Shown here: positions 25,795 to 35,363 of the stretch, one piece after another
Layout of the letters: each line of letters opens with the position of its first letter
How positions within the stretch are numbered: the stretch's first letter is position 1
NCBI RefSeq assembly: GCF_014334135.1
Contig: NZ_CP060497.1
Location: 2,170,001-2,234,000 of the forward strand
From: Olivibacter sp. SDN3
GTDB taxonomy: Bacteria > Bacteroidota > Bacteroidia > Sphingobacteriales > Sphingobacteriaceae
DNA: 64,000 bases
Direction of reading: 5' to 3'
Notes under the pieces: model-generated
The model's database searches: none
What the model was told of the DNA's origin: nothing
What the model saw: the letters and a program-made list of their open reading frames with translations, nothing else
Program-made: the position numbers and the translations under genes

Positions 25795-27597
25795 ATGGCA
25801 ATAATTTTTTGGACCATGGGTTATTTTAATAGGTATAGCAGACACATCAGATTTTTAGCGATTTTCCACATATTACTGCTTTTCTTTTTTTTAGATATAC
25901 ATGGGCAGGAAACTAAAACATCAACAGACACTAGCGCAGTCCAACCCGCTTTTCCCGAAGATTCATTAGGTAGGCGTACGCCAAGAGGAGCCGTGCAGGG
26001 GTTTATCCGAGCAGTGGCACAACAGAACTATGGCAAGGCATCTTACTATTTGGATGTGCCAAAGTCTTTAAGAAAAAAGATCAGTGGTGAAGATCTGGCC
26101 ATGGCATTGCAGCAAACACTGGATAGTAGGGGTAATATATTTCCTTATTCGCTTATAAACAACGATTACAATGGTGACTTAAAAGATGAACTGGCCAATG
26201 ATCTCGATCGCGTCGGTAATGCGCGTAATGAGGAAGGTTCTTTCGAAGTGTTAATGCAGAAAACAGAAGATAAACACGCCGCGCCAATTTGGCTATTTGC
26301 GCAGCAGACATTAGAAAAAGTTCCGTTGCCAATTGCCGATAGTGTGCAACACGAAACTTTCATACAGCAAACCTTTCCCGAAGCGATGGAAAACACACGA
26401 TGGGGGGGCGTACCGATCAGTCATTGGTTAGCCATTTTTGTACTTATCCTGTTATCGCTTGCCATCGCTTGGACAATACTGAAGATCATCATCTCGCTCA
26501 TTCCATTGGTATGGCGGAAAGCTGCGTCCTCACCCACTATAAGCGTTATCAAGGCTTTTTCCTTACCGGTACAACTATACCTAAGCGTGTTGTTTTTCGT
26601 CATGCTCAGCGAGCGGGCCGGAATATCCATTGTGGTACGGCAGCGCTTTGGCGACATGGTAGTTGTAGTAGGAACTATTGCCTTATTCCTGCTGCTCTGG
26701 CAGCTTGCCGATGCTACAGCGAAAATAGTGGAGAAGCAAATGGTACGCAGGAAGAACCCTTCGGGCATATCTGCTACATTATTTTTGCGAAGGGCAACAA
26801 AAATAGCTATTGTGATTGTGGGCATGATTATGGTGCTCAACACTTTCGGTTTGGACGTAACTACAGGCTTGGCAGCACTAGGTATTGGTGGTTTGGCCTT
26901 GGCCTTGGGTGCGCAGAAGACTGTTGAAAACTTCGTCGGCAGTGTTACCCTAATTGTCGATCAACCGATACGTGTGGGTGATTTCTGTAAAGTAGGAGAG
27001 ATTGTGGGGACGGTGGAGCGCATAGGTATGCGGTCTACAAACATCCGAACCTTGAACCGGACAATCGTTACTATCCCTAATGGAGAGTTTTCTTCTTTGC
27101 AGATAGAGAATTTTGCACATAGAGAACGCTTTTGGTTCCATCCCTTTTTCCACTTGCCATACGAAACCACTACCGACCAAATCAGGTTCCTGCTGGTGGA
27201 GTTGAGAGCGGTGCTATATGCGCATCCTTTGGTTAACCCTCTGCCTGCCAGGGTGCGCCTCGTAGAGCTTACGCGCGATGCCTATGTATTGGAAATTTTT
27301 GCCTATATCAATGCGGTGGATTTCGATCAGTTTTTGGAGGTACAGGAAGATCTTTACCTTCGGATGCTGGACGTTATAGCAACTAGCGGGACACAATTGG
27401 CCCGGCCGGCACAAACGGTACATGTAGCAGAGGAAAATAAATTTTCTCCTGAAAAGGCAGCTGAAGTGAAAGAACAGGTACAACAGTGGCAGGAATCAGG
27501 AGAACTGCAGTTACCCAATTTTGACGCTGACCGGATCAATGAGCTGAAAAATACTATTCCATTTCCACCAGAGGGATCTGTGAGTAGAAAAAGATGA
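25795..27597 (+). CDS. Mechanosensitive ion channel of the MscS family
   Basis: A 600-residue inner-membrane channel. After a signal peptide comes a periplasmic domain (about 40-195), three or more helices (WLAIFVLILLSLAIAWTIL and others), and the pore helix TGLAALGIGGLALALGAQKTVENFVGSVTLI, rich in Gly and Ala. The MscS beta domain follows (QPIRVGDFCKVGEIVGTVERIG; NRTIVTIPNGEFSS), then an alpha-beta vestibule. It should relieve osmotic pressure. The start is uncertain: ATG 25795 is listed, but a TACATTTA promoter-like box at 25783-25790 would place the transcript start past it. Met 25816 would then be the start, and it also gives a neater signal peptide. Confidence 0.92.
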   Translation: MAIIFWTMGYFNRYSRHIRFLAIFHILLLFFFLDIHGQETKTSTDTSAVQPAFPEDSLGRRTPRGAVQGFIRAVAQQNYGKASYYLDVPKSLRKKISGEDLAMALQQTLDSRGNIFPYSLINNDYNGDLKDELANDLDRVGNARNEEGSFEVLMQKTEDKHAAPIWLFAQQTLEKVPLPIADSVQHETFIQQTFPEAMENTRWGGVPISHWLAIFVLILLSLAIAWTILKIIISLIPLVWRKAASSPTISVIKAFSLPVQLYLSVLFFVMLSERAGISIVVRQRFGDMVVVVGTIALFLLLWQLADATAKIVEKQMVRRKNPSGISATLFLRRATKIAIVIVGMIMVLNTFGLDVTTGLAALGIGGLALALGAQKTVENFVGSVTLIVDQPIRVGDFCKVGEIVGTVERIGMRSTNIRTLNRTIVTIPNGEFSSLQIENFAHRERFWFHPFFHLPYETTTDQIRFLLVELRAVLYAHPLVNPLPARVRLVELTRDAYVLEIFAYINAVDFDQFLEVQEDLYLRMLDVIATSGTQLARPAQTVHVAEENKFSPEKAAEVKEQVQQWQESGELQLPNFDADRINELKNTIPFPPEGSVSRKR

Positions 27598-27608
27598 GGT
27601 GGCGACCG

Positions 27609-29213
27609 CTAATGTTTTACGGTATGGTTAATGAATTGCTGATCGTTCTCCTCCGAATCTTTGTATTTTTTGCGTAATTCCGTTAATTTTTTACGCATTT
27701 CTTGACTAACTGTTTGATAAGAAGGATCATCATACACATTGCGTAGCTCTTGGGGGTCTTCCTTAAGGTCATATAATTCCCACTCATCTACATCATAATA
27801 AAAATGAATTAGCTTATAACGGTCTGTCCGTATGCCATAATGCCTTTTAACCATATGGATGGAGGGATATTCATAAAAAGTGTAATAAACAGCGTCCCTC
27901 CAAGTGGTATCCTCCTGGCTTACCAATTTTCTGAACGATTCTCCCTGCATGTCTTTGGGCGCCTCTACACCAGCGTAATCCAGTAATGTTGGCGCAAAGT
28001 CTAGATTTTGTACTAATGCATTTGAGGCGGTGCCTGCGGGAATTTCTGCCGGATAACGAACGATCAGGGGCGTGCGCAAAGACTCTTCATACATAAATCG
28101 TTTATCGAACCAGCCATGCTCTCCGAGATAGAAACCCTGATCGGAAGTGTAGACGACAATGGTGTTTTCGTCCAGGCCATTAGCTTCCAGAAAGTCGAGC
28201 AATTGCCCAACGCCATCATCCACCGCTGCTACGGTACCGAGGTAATCTTGCATATAGCGCTGATAGCGCCAGCGCATTAGCTCTTCTCCGTTCATGGATG
28301 GGTAGCGTTGCTTGAAATCTTCCATTATTGGATTATATACAGCGTCCCAAGTGGCCCTTTCTTCGGCTGTCATCCTGCCTAAATTGTCTTCATAGGCTTT
28401 TTTATCCCAAGCTATAAATTCTTTTAAACCCAGTTCATCCATCATCGCAGGTGGTATCTTATTGTCGCCTGCCCAGTTCATATGCTTGAGAATGTTCATT
28501 TCAGCGGTTTTCGCAGCTGTACCACGACCCTCGAAGTTGTCAAAGAGCGTCTCAGGTTCTTTTATCGTCTTATTGGTATAGGTCTTTATATGACGCAATG
28601 CGGGCAACCATTCTCTGTGGGGAGCCTTCTGATGATAAAGCAAACAAAAAGGTTTCTCCGGGTCTCGATCTTTTATCCACTCTAGGGCCATATCTGTGGT
28701 AAGATCCGTTACATAACCCTGCAGCTGTTGTTTTTTTCCATTGATTACGAAATTCGGATGGTAGTATTCGCCTTGATCAATCAGCACGGCCGAATGATCG
28801 AAGCCCTGAGGCAAACCATCCATATGGATTTTTCCTATGAGCGCAGTTTGATAGCCATTCTTTTGAAGTTCCTTGGCAAAATTATCCTGATTCCAATCAA
28901 AACGGGCTTCATTATCTACCTTGCCGTTGATAAAACTGTGTTTACCGGTAAGTAGCACCGCCCTGCTTGGTGCACAGAGTGAATTGGTTACTGTTGCCCT
29001 TGAGAATAAAACACCCCCTTTGGCTAAACGGTCAATGTTAGGTGTATGATTTAAGCCGTAGCCATAGGCGCTGATTGCCTGGTAGGCGTGATCGTCGCTC
29101 ATGATGTAAACAATATTCGGGCGATTACCTTTATTTTGCTGTGCGAGACTTAAACCTCCATATACCATTACTGAAGTTAATATGAGGAATAAGGAAAATA
29201 GCTTGCTGTTCAT
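27609..29213 (-). CDS. Secreted sulfatase
   Basis: A 534-residue type I sulfatase with a signal peptide (cleaved near LSLAQQ). The metal-binding start RPNIVYIMSDDHAY is followed by the formylglycine site CAPSR (Cys 80) within TNSLCAPSRAVLLTGK. Further motifs are GYQTALIGKIHMDG, HQKAPHREW, TIVVYTSDQGFYLGEHGWFDKR and PLIVRYPAEI. Cys 80 needs conversion by a formylglycine-generating or anSME enzyme encoded elsewhere. It likely removes sulfate esters from host or algal glycans in the periplasm. The gene converges on MscS with an 11-bp gap. Confidence 0.94.
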   Translation of the reverse strand: MNSKLFSLFLILTSVMVYGGLSLAQQNKGNRPNIVYIMSDDHAYQAISAYGYGLNHTPNIDRLAKGGVLFSRATVTNSLCAPSRAVLLTGKHSFINGKVDNEARFDWNQDNFAKELQKNGYQTALIGKIHMDGLPQGFDHSAVLIDQGEYYHPNFVINGKKQQLQGYVTDLTTDMALEWIKDRDPEKPFCLLYHQKAPHREWLPALRHIKTYTNKTIKEPETLFDNFEGRGTAAKTAEMNILKHMNWAGDNKIPPAMMDELGLKEFIAWDKKAYEDNLGRMTAEERATWDAVYNPIMEDFKQRYPSMNGEELMRWRYQRYMQDYLGTVAAVDDGVGQLLDFLEANGLDENTIVVYTSDQGFYLGEHGWFDKRFMYEESLRTPLIVRYPAEIPAGTASNALVQNLDFAPTLLDYAGVEAPKDMQGESFRKLVSQEDTTWRDAVYYTFYEYPSIHMVKRHYGIRTDRYKLIHFYYDVDEWELYDLKEDPQELRNVYDDPSYQTVSQEMRKKLTELRKKYKDSEENDQQFINHTVKH

Positions 29214-29350
29214 TTTTATACGTCATTATTAGCTAATAATATGGATTGGCTAAAATAGGATTAAACTTATTGTTTATCAACGTTTATTATCAGTATTCTA
29301 CATTGCTTGCAATTTGGATAACATTCATTTAACGTACTTTTTAGAAAAAC

Positions 29351-29368
29351 AACAGGAAATACCCTGTT
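29351..29368 (+). promoter_or_regulatory. Palindrome AACAGG-N6-CCTGTT upstream of the first HTH paralogue
   Basis: AACAGG (29351-29356) pairs with CCTGTT (29363-29368) and is followed by TTATTTT. A closely related, more perfect palindrome lies at the same distance (about 90 bp) upstream of the paralogue at 45936. It may be an autoregulatory operator or an attenuator hairpin. Confidence 0.45.
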
Positions 29369-29457
29369 TTATTTTGGTGGTTTTTCCCCGTGAATATTAC
29401 GCAATTTTGGCCTCGTCTTTGCATAATGTGCCGTGAACTATGAAAAATAAAAGAGAA

Positions 29458-29844
29458 ATGGACAAGCATTATGGTGAAATCATCGAGAAGGTGATGAGAA
29501 GAAATGGCTATAGCATAAGTGAGGCTGCCAGATTAATTAATGTTAACAGACGTTCTATCTACAATTGGTTTGAACAACCAAGGTTAAAGGAAGATACTAT
29601 CTTTAAAATTGGATGTGCTCTTCGTTACGACTTCTCAAAGGAGTTTCCAGAGTTATTCAAGAGTGAAGATTTTCAGAAGGCCTTCGAAAGAAATTCGTGG
29701 GGCGAAAAAGTGAATATGGCAGAGGAAGATGAAAAAATCAGTTACTGGAAAGATAAGTATATCTCCTTGTTGGAGCAATATAATGCAATGCTTACTTCCC
29801 AAGGGCAAAATAATAATCTTTCGACGTTTCGTTATGCACGTTGA
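29458..29844 (+). CDS. Small HTH DNA-binding protein, paralogue 1
   Basis: A 128-residue protein from ATG 29458. An in-frame ATG at 29440 adds six residues, but the paralogue at 45936 begins at the same MDKHYGEII. A helix-turn-helix of the Fis/transposase-like kind spans residues 18-40 (YSISEAARLINVNRRSIYNW). FKIGCALRYDFSKEFPELF follows, then a probable coiled segment (YWKDKYISLLEQYNAML) that may mediate dimerisation. By eye it is about 70-75% identical to the second copy. The targets are unknown. A terminator closes it 22 bp downstream. Confidence 0.8.
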   Translation: MDKHYGEIIEKVMRRNGYSISEAARLINVNRRSIYNWFEQPRLKEDTIFKIGCALRYDFSKEFPELFKSEDFQKAFERNSWGEKVNMAEEDEKISYWKDKYISLLEQYNAMLTSQGQNNNLSTFRYAR

Positions 29845-29865
29845 TATAATAACGGTAAATAGCTC

Positions 29866-29899
29866 AAGCCGGTTGTTTTTTAGATAACCGGCTTTTTTT
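29866..29899 (+). terminator. Intrinsic terminator after HTH paralogue 1
   Basis: AAGCCGGTT (29866-29874) pairs with AACCGGCTT (29886-29894), followed by seven or more T. The rest of the gap up to 30119 shows no gene. Confidence 0.9.
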
Positions 29900-30119
29900 G
29901 TGCGTATTGTTTTGACTACAATCTGTTACCTGAGTCATCATATAGCTCATGTTAACGGCACTTTCCAACACTACTCGGAATCAGTGTCCTAAATAGTTGA
30001 CACATTGAAGTGATTTATCACAAAAAAGATTTCTTGGGTTGATTTCCTACCGAAAACAACACCTCGTGGATAACAACAGGCGGACTACATTGATTAACTT
30101 TTAGAAAATGAAGATAAAA

Positions 30120-30150
30120 TTTGTATTGTTGAAAAATGTACATACCTTTG
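30120..30150 (+). promoter_or_regulatory. Promoter of the first sialidase gene
   Basis: TTTG (30120-30123), 19 bp spacer, TACCTTTG (30143-30150): a full match to the Bacteroidetes primary-sigma consensus. Transcription should begin near 30157, inside the element shared with susC. Confidence 0.7.
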
Positions 30151-30152
30151 AT

Positions 30153-30175
30153 ATGTAGAACATAACTACAATAAC
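30153..30175 (+). promoter_or_regulatory. Shared cis element at the start of the sialidase transcript
   Basis: TGTAGAACATAACTAC followed by AATAACC closely matches the sequence at 31967-31990 in front of susC. GTAG and CTAC form an imperfect dyad. The placement at the predicted +1 suits a repressor site. The function is inferred. Confidence 0.45.
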
Positions 30176-30191
30176 CATTATAGTATACCTT

Positions 30192-31802
30192 ATGAAACCC
30201 GTAATCTTTTTTTTGCTGACGCTTCTTGCTTCCGACATTTTTGCCCAACCCGTACTCCAACAGGAAAGTTTTCAGATACCTATTCTTATCGGAAAAAAGA
30301 ATAATCCGGTGCTTCGACTGGAAGTCGAATTGCCTGATGCGGTGCATGAGTTGCTTTCATTTGAGCTAGCTGGTCAGGTAGGGCTTATGCAAAAGGAGGT
30401 TAAAGCATGGCGTGTGTACCTGGATACTTCAGCCGCCAAAAGGCATAATTTGGCAGATATAGGCCACCTTCAATTGCTTGCAGAGATGCCGGGTGATGGC
30501 ATGACGTTAGCTAGCCCGGAACGGGTGTCTCTCCATAAAGGTAAACACGTGTTTTGGCTTTCTGCCGAATTAAAAGGCAATGCCAATCTGGAAGGCTCAT
30601 TGACCGTTTCGTGCAAATTAATGAATATCGGAAACCGTAAGGTGAATGCTAATAGCGTATCGCCCAATACACAGCGTTTCGGGGTTTTGGTAAAACAGCC
30701 TGACTCAATGGCGAAAAGTTACCGTATTCCGGGTTTGGCGACGACGAAAGATGGTTCGCTATTGGCTATCTATGATGTCCGATACGATTCGCCGCGTGAC
30801 CTACAAGGGGATATGGATATTGGCGTCAGTCGTAGCACAGATGGCGGTCGCACTTGGGAACGTAGCCGTATCGCTATCGATCAAGGGGAGTGGGGCGGAC
30901 TTCCACAAAAATTTAATGGGGTGTCTGATGCTTGTATTCTGGTAGACAAGTATTCGGGGACGATATATATCGCCGGGCTTTGGATGCATGGCGTAATTGA
31001 TGATCAGGGAAATTGGGTAGAAGGTTTGACGGATACGAGCAGCGTTTGGAATCACCAATGGCGCACCAAGGGCTCGCAGCCCGGATTGAATGTCAAACAG
31101 ACTTCTCAGTTTTTGCTGGTGAAGAGTACCGATGATGGGAAAACCTGGGATAAACCCGTGAATTTAACGGCAATGTGCAAAAAGCCGGCATGGTGGCTCT
31201 GGGCGCCGGCGCCGGGCCAGGGTATCACGCTGCAGAATGGTACCTTGGTGTTTCCTTCTCAGGGTAGGAATGCAAAGGGAGAAGCTTTCTCAAGCATTAC
31301 GTATAGCATCGATGGCGGAAAGACGTGGAAAACATCAACACCTGCAACCACAAAGAGCACAACAGAATGCGCGGTTGTGGAACTGTCGGATGCTTCGCTC
31401 ATGCTCAATATGCGGGCCAACAGTAATAGAGGGGATACATCGTCCAGTAACGGTAGAGCTGTGGCAGTAACAGTAGATCTCGGCGAGACCTGGCAGGTAC
31501 ATCCATCGAACCATGGCGCACTGCCCGAACCTACTTGTATGGGCAGCTTGCATAAACACGACGATATTTTGCTTTTTAGTAATCCGAATAATAAGCTAAA
31601 ACGTGAAGATATCACTATAAAAGCCAGCTTAGACGAGGGGATGTCCTGGCCGGAAGAACGACAGTTGCTGATCGATGAATGGAATGGCAGAGGTTATTCC
31701 TGTCTCACAAGTATCGACCGCGAACATATCGGTATTTTATATGAAAGTAGTCAGGCAGACCTGGTATTCCAGCGCTTTCCCGTGACTGACTTCATTCCAT
31801 AG
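30192..31802 (+). CDS. Exo-alpha-sialidase (GH33 family), secreted
   Basis: A 536-residue sialidase that releases terminal sialic acids. A signal peptide ends SDIFAQP. An N-terminal beta domain (about 20-165) is of the kind found in Bacteroidetes sialidases. The catalytic beta-propeller starts with YRIPGLATT (177-185; the RIP Arg belongs to the carboxylate-binding triad). YDVRYDSPRDLQGDMD, likely carrying the acid/base Asp, follows. Asp-box repeats are RSTDGGRTW (214-222), KSTDDGKTW and SIDGGKTW. The gene sits just upstream of a susC/susD pair and a second sialidase. A strong promoter precedes it. Fine specificity is unknown. Confidence 0.92.
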   Translation: MKPVIFFLLTLLASDIFAQPVLQQESFQIPILIGKKNNPVLRLEVELPDAVHELLSFELAGQVGLMQKEVKAWRVYLDTSAAKRHNLADIGHLQLLAEMPGDGMTLASPERVSLHKGKHVFWLSAELKGNANLEGSLTVSCKLMNIGNRKVNANSVSPNTQRFGVLVKQPDSMAKSYRIPGLATTKDGSLLAIYDVRYDSPRDLQGDMDIGVSRSTDGGRTWERSRIAIDQGEWGGLPQKFNGVSDACILVDKYSGTIYIAGLWMHGVIDDQGNWVEGLTDTSSVWNHQWRTKGSQPGLNVKQTSQFLLVKSTDDGKTWDKPVNLTAMCKKPAWWLWAPAPGQGITLQNGTLVFPSQGRNAKGEAFSSITYSIDGGKTWKTSTPATTKSTTECAVVELSDASLMLNMRANSNRGDTSSSNGRAVAVTVDLGETWQVHPSNHGALPEPTCMGSLHKHDDILLFSNPNNKLKREDITIKASLDEGMSWPEERQLLIDEWNGRGYSCLTSIDREHIGILYESSQADLVFQRFPVTDFIP

Positions 31803-31966
31803 AAATTTTCACTTATTATTAAAATTATACATCACATAACCAATGATCTGTTGCCCACTGAACCTGCCTGAAGAAATAAATGTCGATTCTTTTAGAAGGC
31901 ATAATAGCAGGATGATCAAATAGGCGATGCGAGCATTTTTTTAGCTATACTCATTGAATATAATTA

Positions 31967-31990
31967 TGTAGTACATAAGTACTAATAAAC
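31967..31990 (+). promoter_or_regulatory. Shared cis element and 16-bp palindrome upstream of susC
   Basis: TAGTAC-ATAA-GTACTA (31969-31984) is a perfect palindrome. With flanks it reads TGTAGTACATAAGTAC and then TAATAAACC, matching the element at 30153. A degenerate -7 box (TAATTATG, 31961-31968) abuts it. Probably an operator controlling the sialoglycan operon. Confidence 0.5.
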
Positions 31991-32022
31991 CTAGATAAAC
32001 AGAACAACCAATTAATGATTAA

Positions 32023-35000
32023 ATGATGAAAAGTAAATTGCTAAGCATCCTCTTTACGCCAAGCTTCTTGCTATGCTTGTTTTCAGCTCATGCGCAACAG
32101 GCACAGCGAACAATAACTGGGACCGTGAAGGAGCGAGAGAGCAGCTTGCCGATAACAGGCGTAAACGTGTCGCTCAAAGGTTCTACGTTGGGTACAGGCA
32201 CTGATGAATCGGGAAACTATAAACTAACGGTAGGTGCAGTAGATAGTGCCCTGTTGGTGTTTTCGCTGATAGGCTACAAAACGATAGAGCAGCCGTTGGG
32301 TACCGCAGACCGTTACGACGTGTTGATGGAAGAAGAAGCTAATACCTTAGATGAGGTGGTCGTGATCGGTTATGGCGAGCAAAACCGTGCGACGATTACC
32401 AATTCTATTTCAAAAGTTGGGGCTGAGGAATTTGCGAAGGCTCCCGGCCAGAACCCTTTATTGCAGTTGCAGGGTAAAGTGGCGGGACTATCCCTACAGG
32501 TACCTAGCGGCATGCCCGGTCAAGCGCCACAGGTATTCTTACGTGGAGGTACGTCTACCTCTCCCGAGGGTGATGCGCCCCTGTTTGTTGTAGATGGTAT
32601 CATATCACAGGGCATGCGTAACATCAGCGACATGAATCCGGATGATATTGAATCTGTACAGGTACTGAAGGATGCAGCATCAACGGCCATTTATGGTGCG
32701 CAGGCTGCAAATGGTATCATCATCATTCAAACAAAAAGGGGGAAACAAGGCAAACCTACCATCAATTTACGTTATACCCATGGTATAGAGGAGCAAGGAA
32801 GTAAACTTTCATTGCTGAATGCCCGTGATTACATCGGCCTCACCCGGAGGAATACACATGAATTTAATACAGATAATCCGGAGTTTTTTTTGGAGGGTGG
32901 GCGTTATGGGATGTCTACCGGGAATCCGCGTAATTCACGTAACACCCTGGAGTTTCTGGATGTGTACCTGAATGATTACGGCCAGGATTACGTGAATCAT
33001 CTGCTAAATAATGAAGGATGGGAAACGATGACCGATCCTGCCACGGGTAGGGAGCTTATCTTTCAGGACAACAATTTCCAAAAAGCTACCTTTCAGACCG
33101 GCCAAAGACGGGAAGTGGATCTGGATATCAGCGGTGGAACGGATAAAGCAACTTATTACTTCGGTTTGGGTTACCTCAATCAGGATGGAATTGTCCGTGG
33201 AACCGATTATAAGAATTACAGCATGCTGTTTAACGGTACCTTTAAGCTGAGTGATAACTGGAGCCTGAACAGTAAATTCAGTCTACAGGTACGGAATGCC
33301 AATGCTCCCAATAATTATGAATGGGTACTGGCACGTAGCATTCTGATGCCGCCCACCTATAGGCAGTATTATGAAGATGGCTTGCCGGCTCCCGGCGAAG
33401 GGGTTTCTTCTTTCCGCAACCGCCTGCATGAGATCCACTATAAAACAAATCATAACGACGTGAACGTATACCGCACTACCGTGCAGTTGGGGGCAACCTG
33501 GGATATCATACCCGGACTTAAATTTCAGCCTACACTTTATTACTTTGGCAATCAGGGTATAGAAAATTATTTCGAGGCTTATAATGAAACGGTTACCGAC
33601 CGACCAGCATCGGCCAATCATAATTTTGATCGGCATCTGCAGCTAGATGCCCTGTTGAGCTATACAAAAAGCTTTGCCGACCAACACAACTTGGATGTGG
33701 TGGTGGGAACGAGTATTAACCATGATTATGCTTACCGCATGAACGGTAGTGGCCGTGAAGCGCTTACAGATTATATACCAACCTTAAACGCTACGGCACA
33801 ATTGACACAGCGGGTGGGCACCACCAAAACGTATGACGCAATGCTGAGTTATTTCGGCCGAGCAAATTACGACTATAAAGGGAAGTATATGGCTGCTGTT
33901 AATCTCAGGGTGGATGGTTCCTCCCGTTTTGCCGAGAGTCATCGCTTCGGCTATTTTCCAGGCCTTTCTGCCGGTTGGAACCTGCATCGAGAAGACTTTT
34001 TTCAACCACTGACTACCACGCTCTCTAGCTTAAAACTCCGTGCCAGCTATGGTATAACAGGTAATAATTCCCTGAGTATTTTTGATACGCGCGGACGTTA
34101 TACAACGGGCAATATCTATCAGGGAGAGGCTGGCGTGCTGAACACGGTACTGATCAACAGTAACTTGGTTTGGGAAAATACAACAGCCTTTGATATCGGA
34201 ATGGATATCGGACTGGCTAAGGATCGTATTTCGATCTTGCTGGATTATTACAATAAACTCACCGACCGACGGCTTTTCGATAAACCGCTCTGGGCATCTA
34301 CAGGTTTTGGAGCTATTCGGAGTAATTTCGGTTCATTGCGTAACCGTGGTTTTGAGGTGGAGATATCGGCAAATGCGATCCGTAAGACCAATTTTTCGTG
34401 GGATATCAGCGCAACCTTTTCTTATAATCGAAGCACAATCGTAGAGTTGCCCGAAAATGAGGAAGATAAAAACCGGGTAGGAGGTAATTGGGTGTATGAT
34501 CCGGCTGCCGGAACGGAGATAAAGGTAGGAGGTTTTGCTGAAGGTGAACGCTTTGGCCAACGCTGGGCTTACAACTACCAAGGTGTTTATCAGACGGATG
34601 AGGAAGCCGCAGGGGCTCCGCAGGATCCAAACGCGGCAGGAAGGACCAAAGTGGCAGGTGATGCCATATTTGAAGATGTAAATGGTGACGGCATACTGGA
34701 TAACCGAGACATGGTATTTATGGGGTACATCCGACCGGATAAAATGGGCGGTTTGGTAAACAGCTTCCGCTATAAGAATTTTTCGGCGCGCCTGGTGGTT
34801 GATTGGTCGATGGGCCATGTGATAGATAACGGTTTTAAGGGTTATATCATGGGGAGCTCCAGGAACAATAATAATGCAATTGAAGAAGCGCTACATGATA
34901 GTTGGCAATATACTGGACATGATGCGGCCTACCCACGCTATACGGTATCCAGCGATTACGATTATAACTGGCGTAACCATAACCGTTGGGATAATAATGT

Positions 35001-35268
35001 AGGAAATGCTTCAGGAGGAACCAATAACAGTTTGTATTATAAAAAGGGTGATTTTTTGGCCTTCCGGGAACTATCTTTCAGCTATCAGTTACGGACTGAT
35101 TTTCTTCGAAGGATAAGTATTCAGGGACTGGAGCTTTTCGCAGGTATGTACAACATAGGCTACATTACGGCATACGACGGTTTTATGCCGGAGATTTATG
35201 AAGGGCATGATTGGGGTACCTATCCAAGACCCAGACAAACAACTTTTGGTCTGAAAGCAACCTTTTAA
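32023..35268 (+). CDS. SusC/RagA-type TonB-dependent transporter of the sialoglycan locus
   Basis: A 1081-residue outer-membrane importer. The signal peptide ends SAHAQQ. A carboxypeptidase-like domain (ITGTVKERESSLPITGVNVS) is followed by the TonB box and plug (NTLDEVVVIGYGEQNRATIT), then VLKDAASTAIYGAQAANGI and the barrel. There is no STN domain and no sigma/FecR pair nearby, so regulation must be by other means; the shared cis element upstream is a candidate. With the SusD gene and two sialidases it probably corresponds to the NanO/NanU type of sialic-acid or sialoglycan uptake known from Tannerella and Bacteroides. That role is inferred from context. Confidence 0.95.
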   Translation: MMKSKLLSILFTPSFLLCLFSAHAQQAQRTITGTVKERESSLPITGVNVSLKGSTLGTGTDESGNYKLTVGAVDSALLVFSLIGYKTIEQPLGTADRYDVLMEEEANTLDEVVVIGYGEQNRATITNSISKVGAEEFAKAPGQNPLLQLQGKVAGLSLQVPSGMPGQAPQVFLRGGTSTSPEGDAPLFVVDGIISQGMRNISDMNPDDIESVQVLKDAASTAIYGAQAANGIIIIQTKRGKQGKPTINLRYTHGIEEQGSKLSLLNARDYIGLTRRNTHEFNTDNPEFFLEGGRYGMSTGNPRNSRNTLEFLDVYLNDYGQDYVNHLLNNEGWETMTDPATGRELIFQDNNFQKATFQTGQRREVDLDISGGTDKATYYFGLGYLNQDGIVRGTDYKNYSMLFNGTFKLSDNWSLNSKFSLQVRNANAPNNYEWVLARSILMPPTYRQYYEDGLPAPGEGVSSFRNRLHEIHYKTNHNDVNVYRTTVQLGATWDIIPGLKFQPTLYYFGNQGIENYFEAYNETVTDRPASANHNFDRHLQLDALLSYTKSFADQHNLDVVVGTSINHDYAYRMNGSGREALTDYIPTLNATAQLTQRVGTTKTYDAMLSYFGRANYDYKGKYMAAVNLRVDGSSRFAESHRFGYFPGLSAGWNLHREDFFQPLTTTLSSLKLRASYGITGNNSLSIFDTRGRYTTGNIYQGEAGVLNTVLINSNLVWENTTAFDIGMDIGLAKDRISILLDYYNKLTDRRLFDKPLWASTGFGAIRSNFGSLRNRGFEVEISANAIRKTNFSWDISATFSYNRSTIVELPENEEDKNRVGGNWVYDPAAGTEIKVGGFAEGERFGQRWAYNYQGVYQTDEEAAGAPQDPNAAGRTKVAGDAIFEDVNGDGILDNRDMVFMGYIRPDKMGGLVNSFRYKNFSARLVVDWSMGHVIDNGFKGYIMGSSRNNNNAIEEALHDSWQYTGHDAAYPRYTVSSDYDYNWRNHNRWDNNVGNASGGTNNSLYYKKGDFLAFRELSFSYQLRTDFLRRISIQGLELFAGMYNIGYITAYDGFMPEIYEGHDWGTYPRPRQTTFGLKATF

Positions 35269-35363
35269 CCCGGATGATGCTTAGGACTTGTAATCGGTTT
35301 TGTAATGCATCTTTCGGATGTAATACCAAGTAGGATGAATATGAAGTATAAATAATAAAAAAG

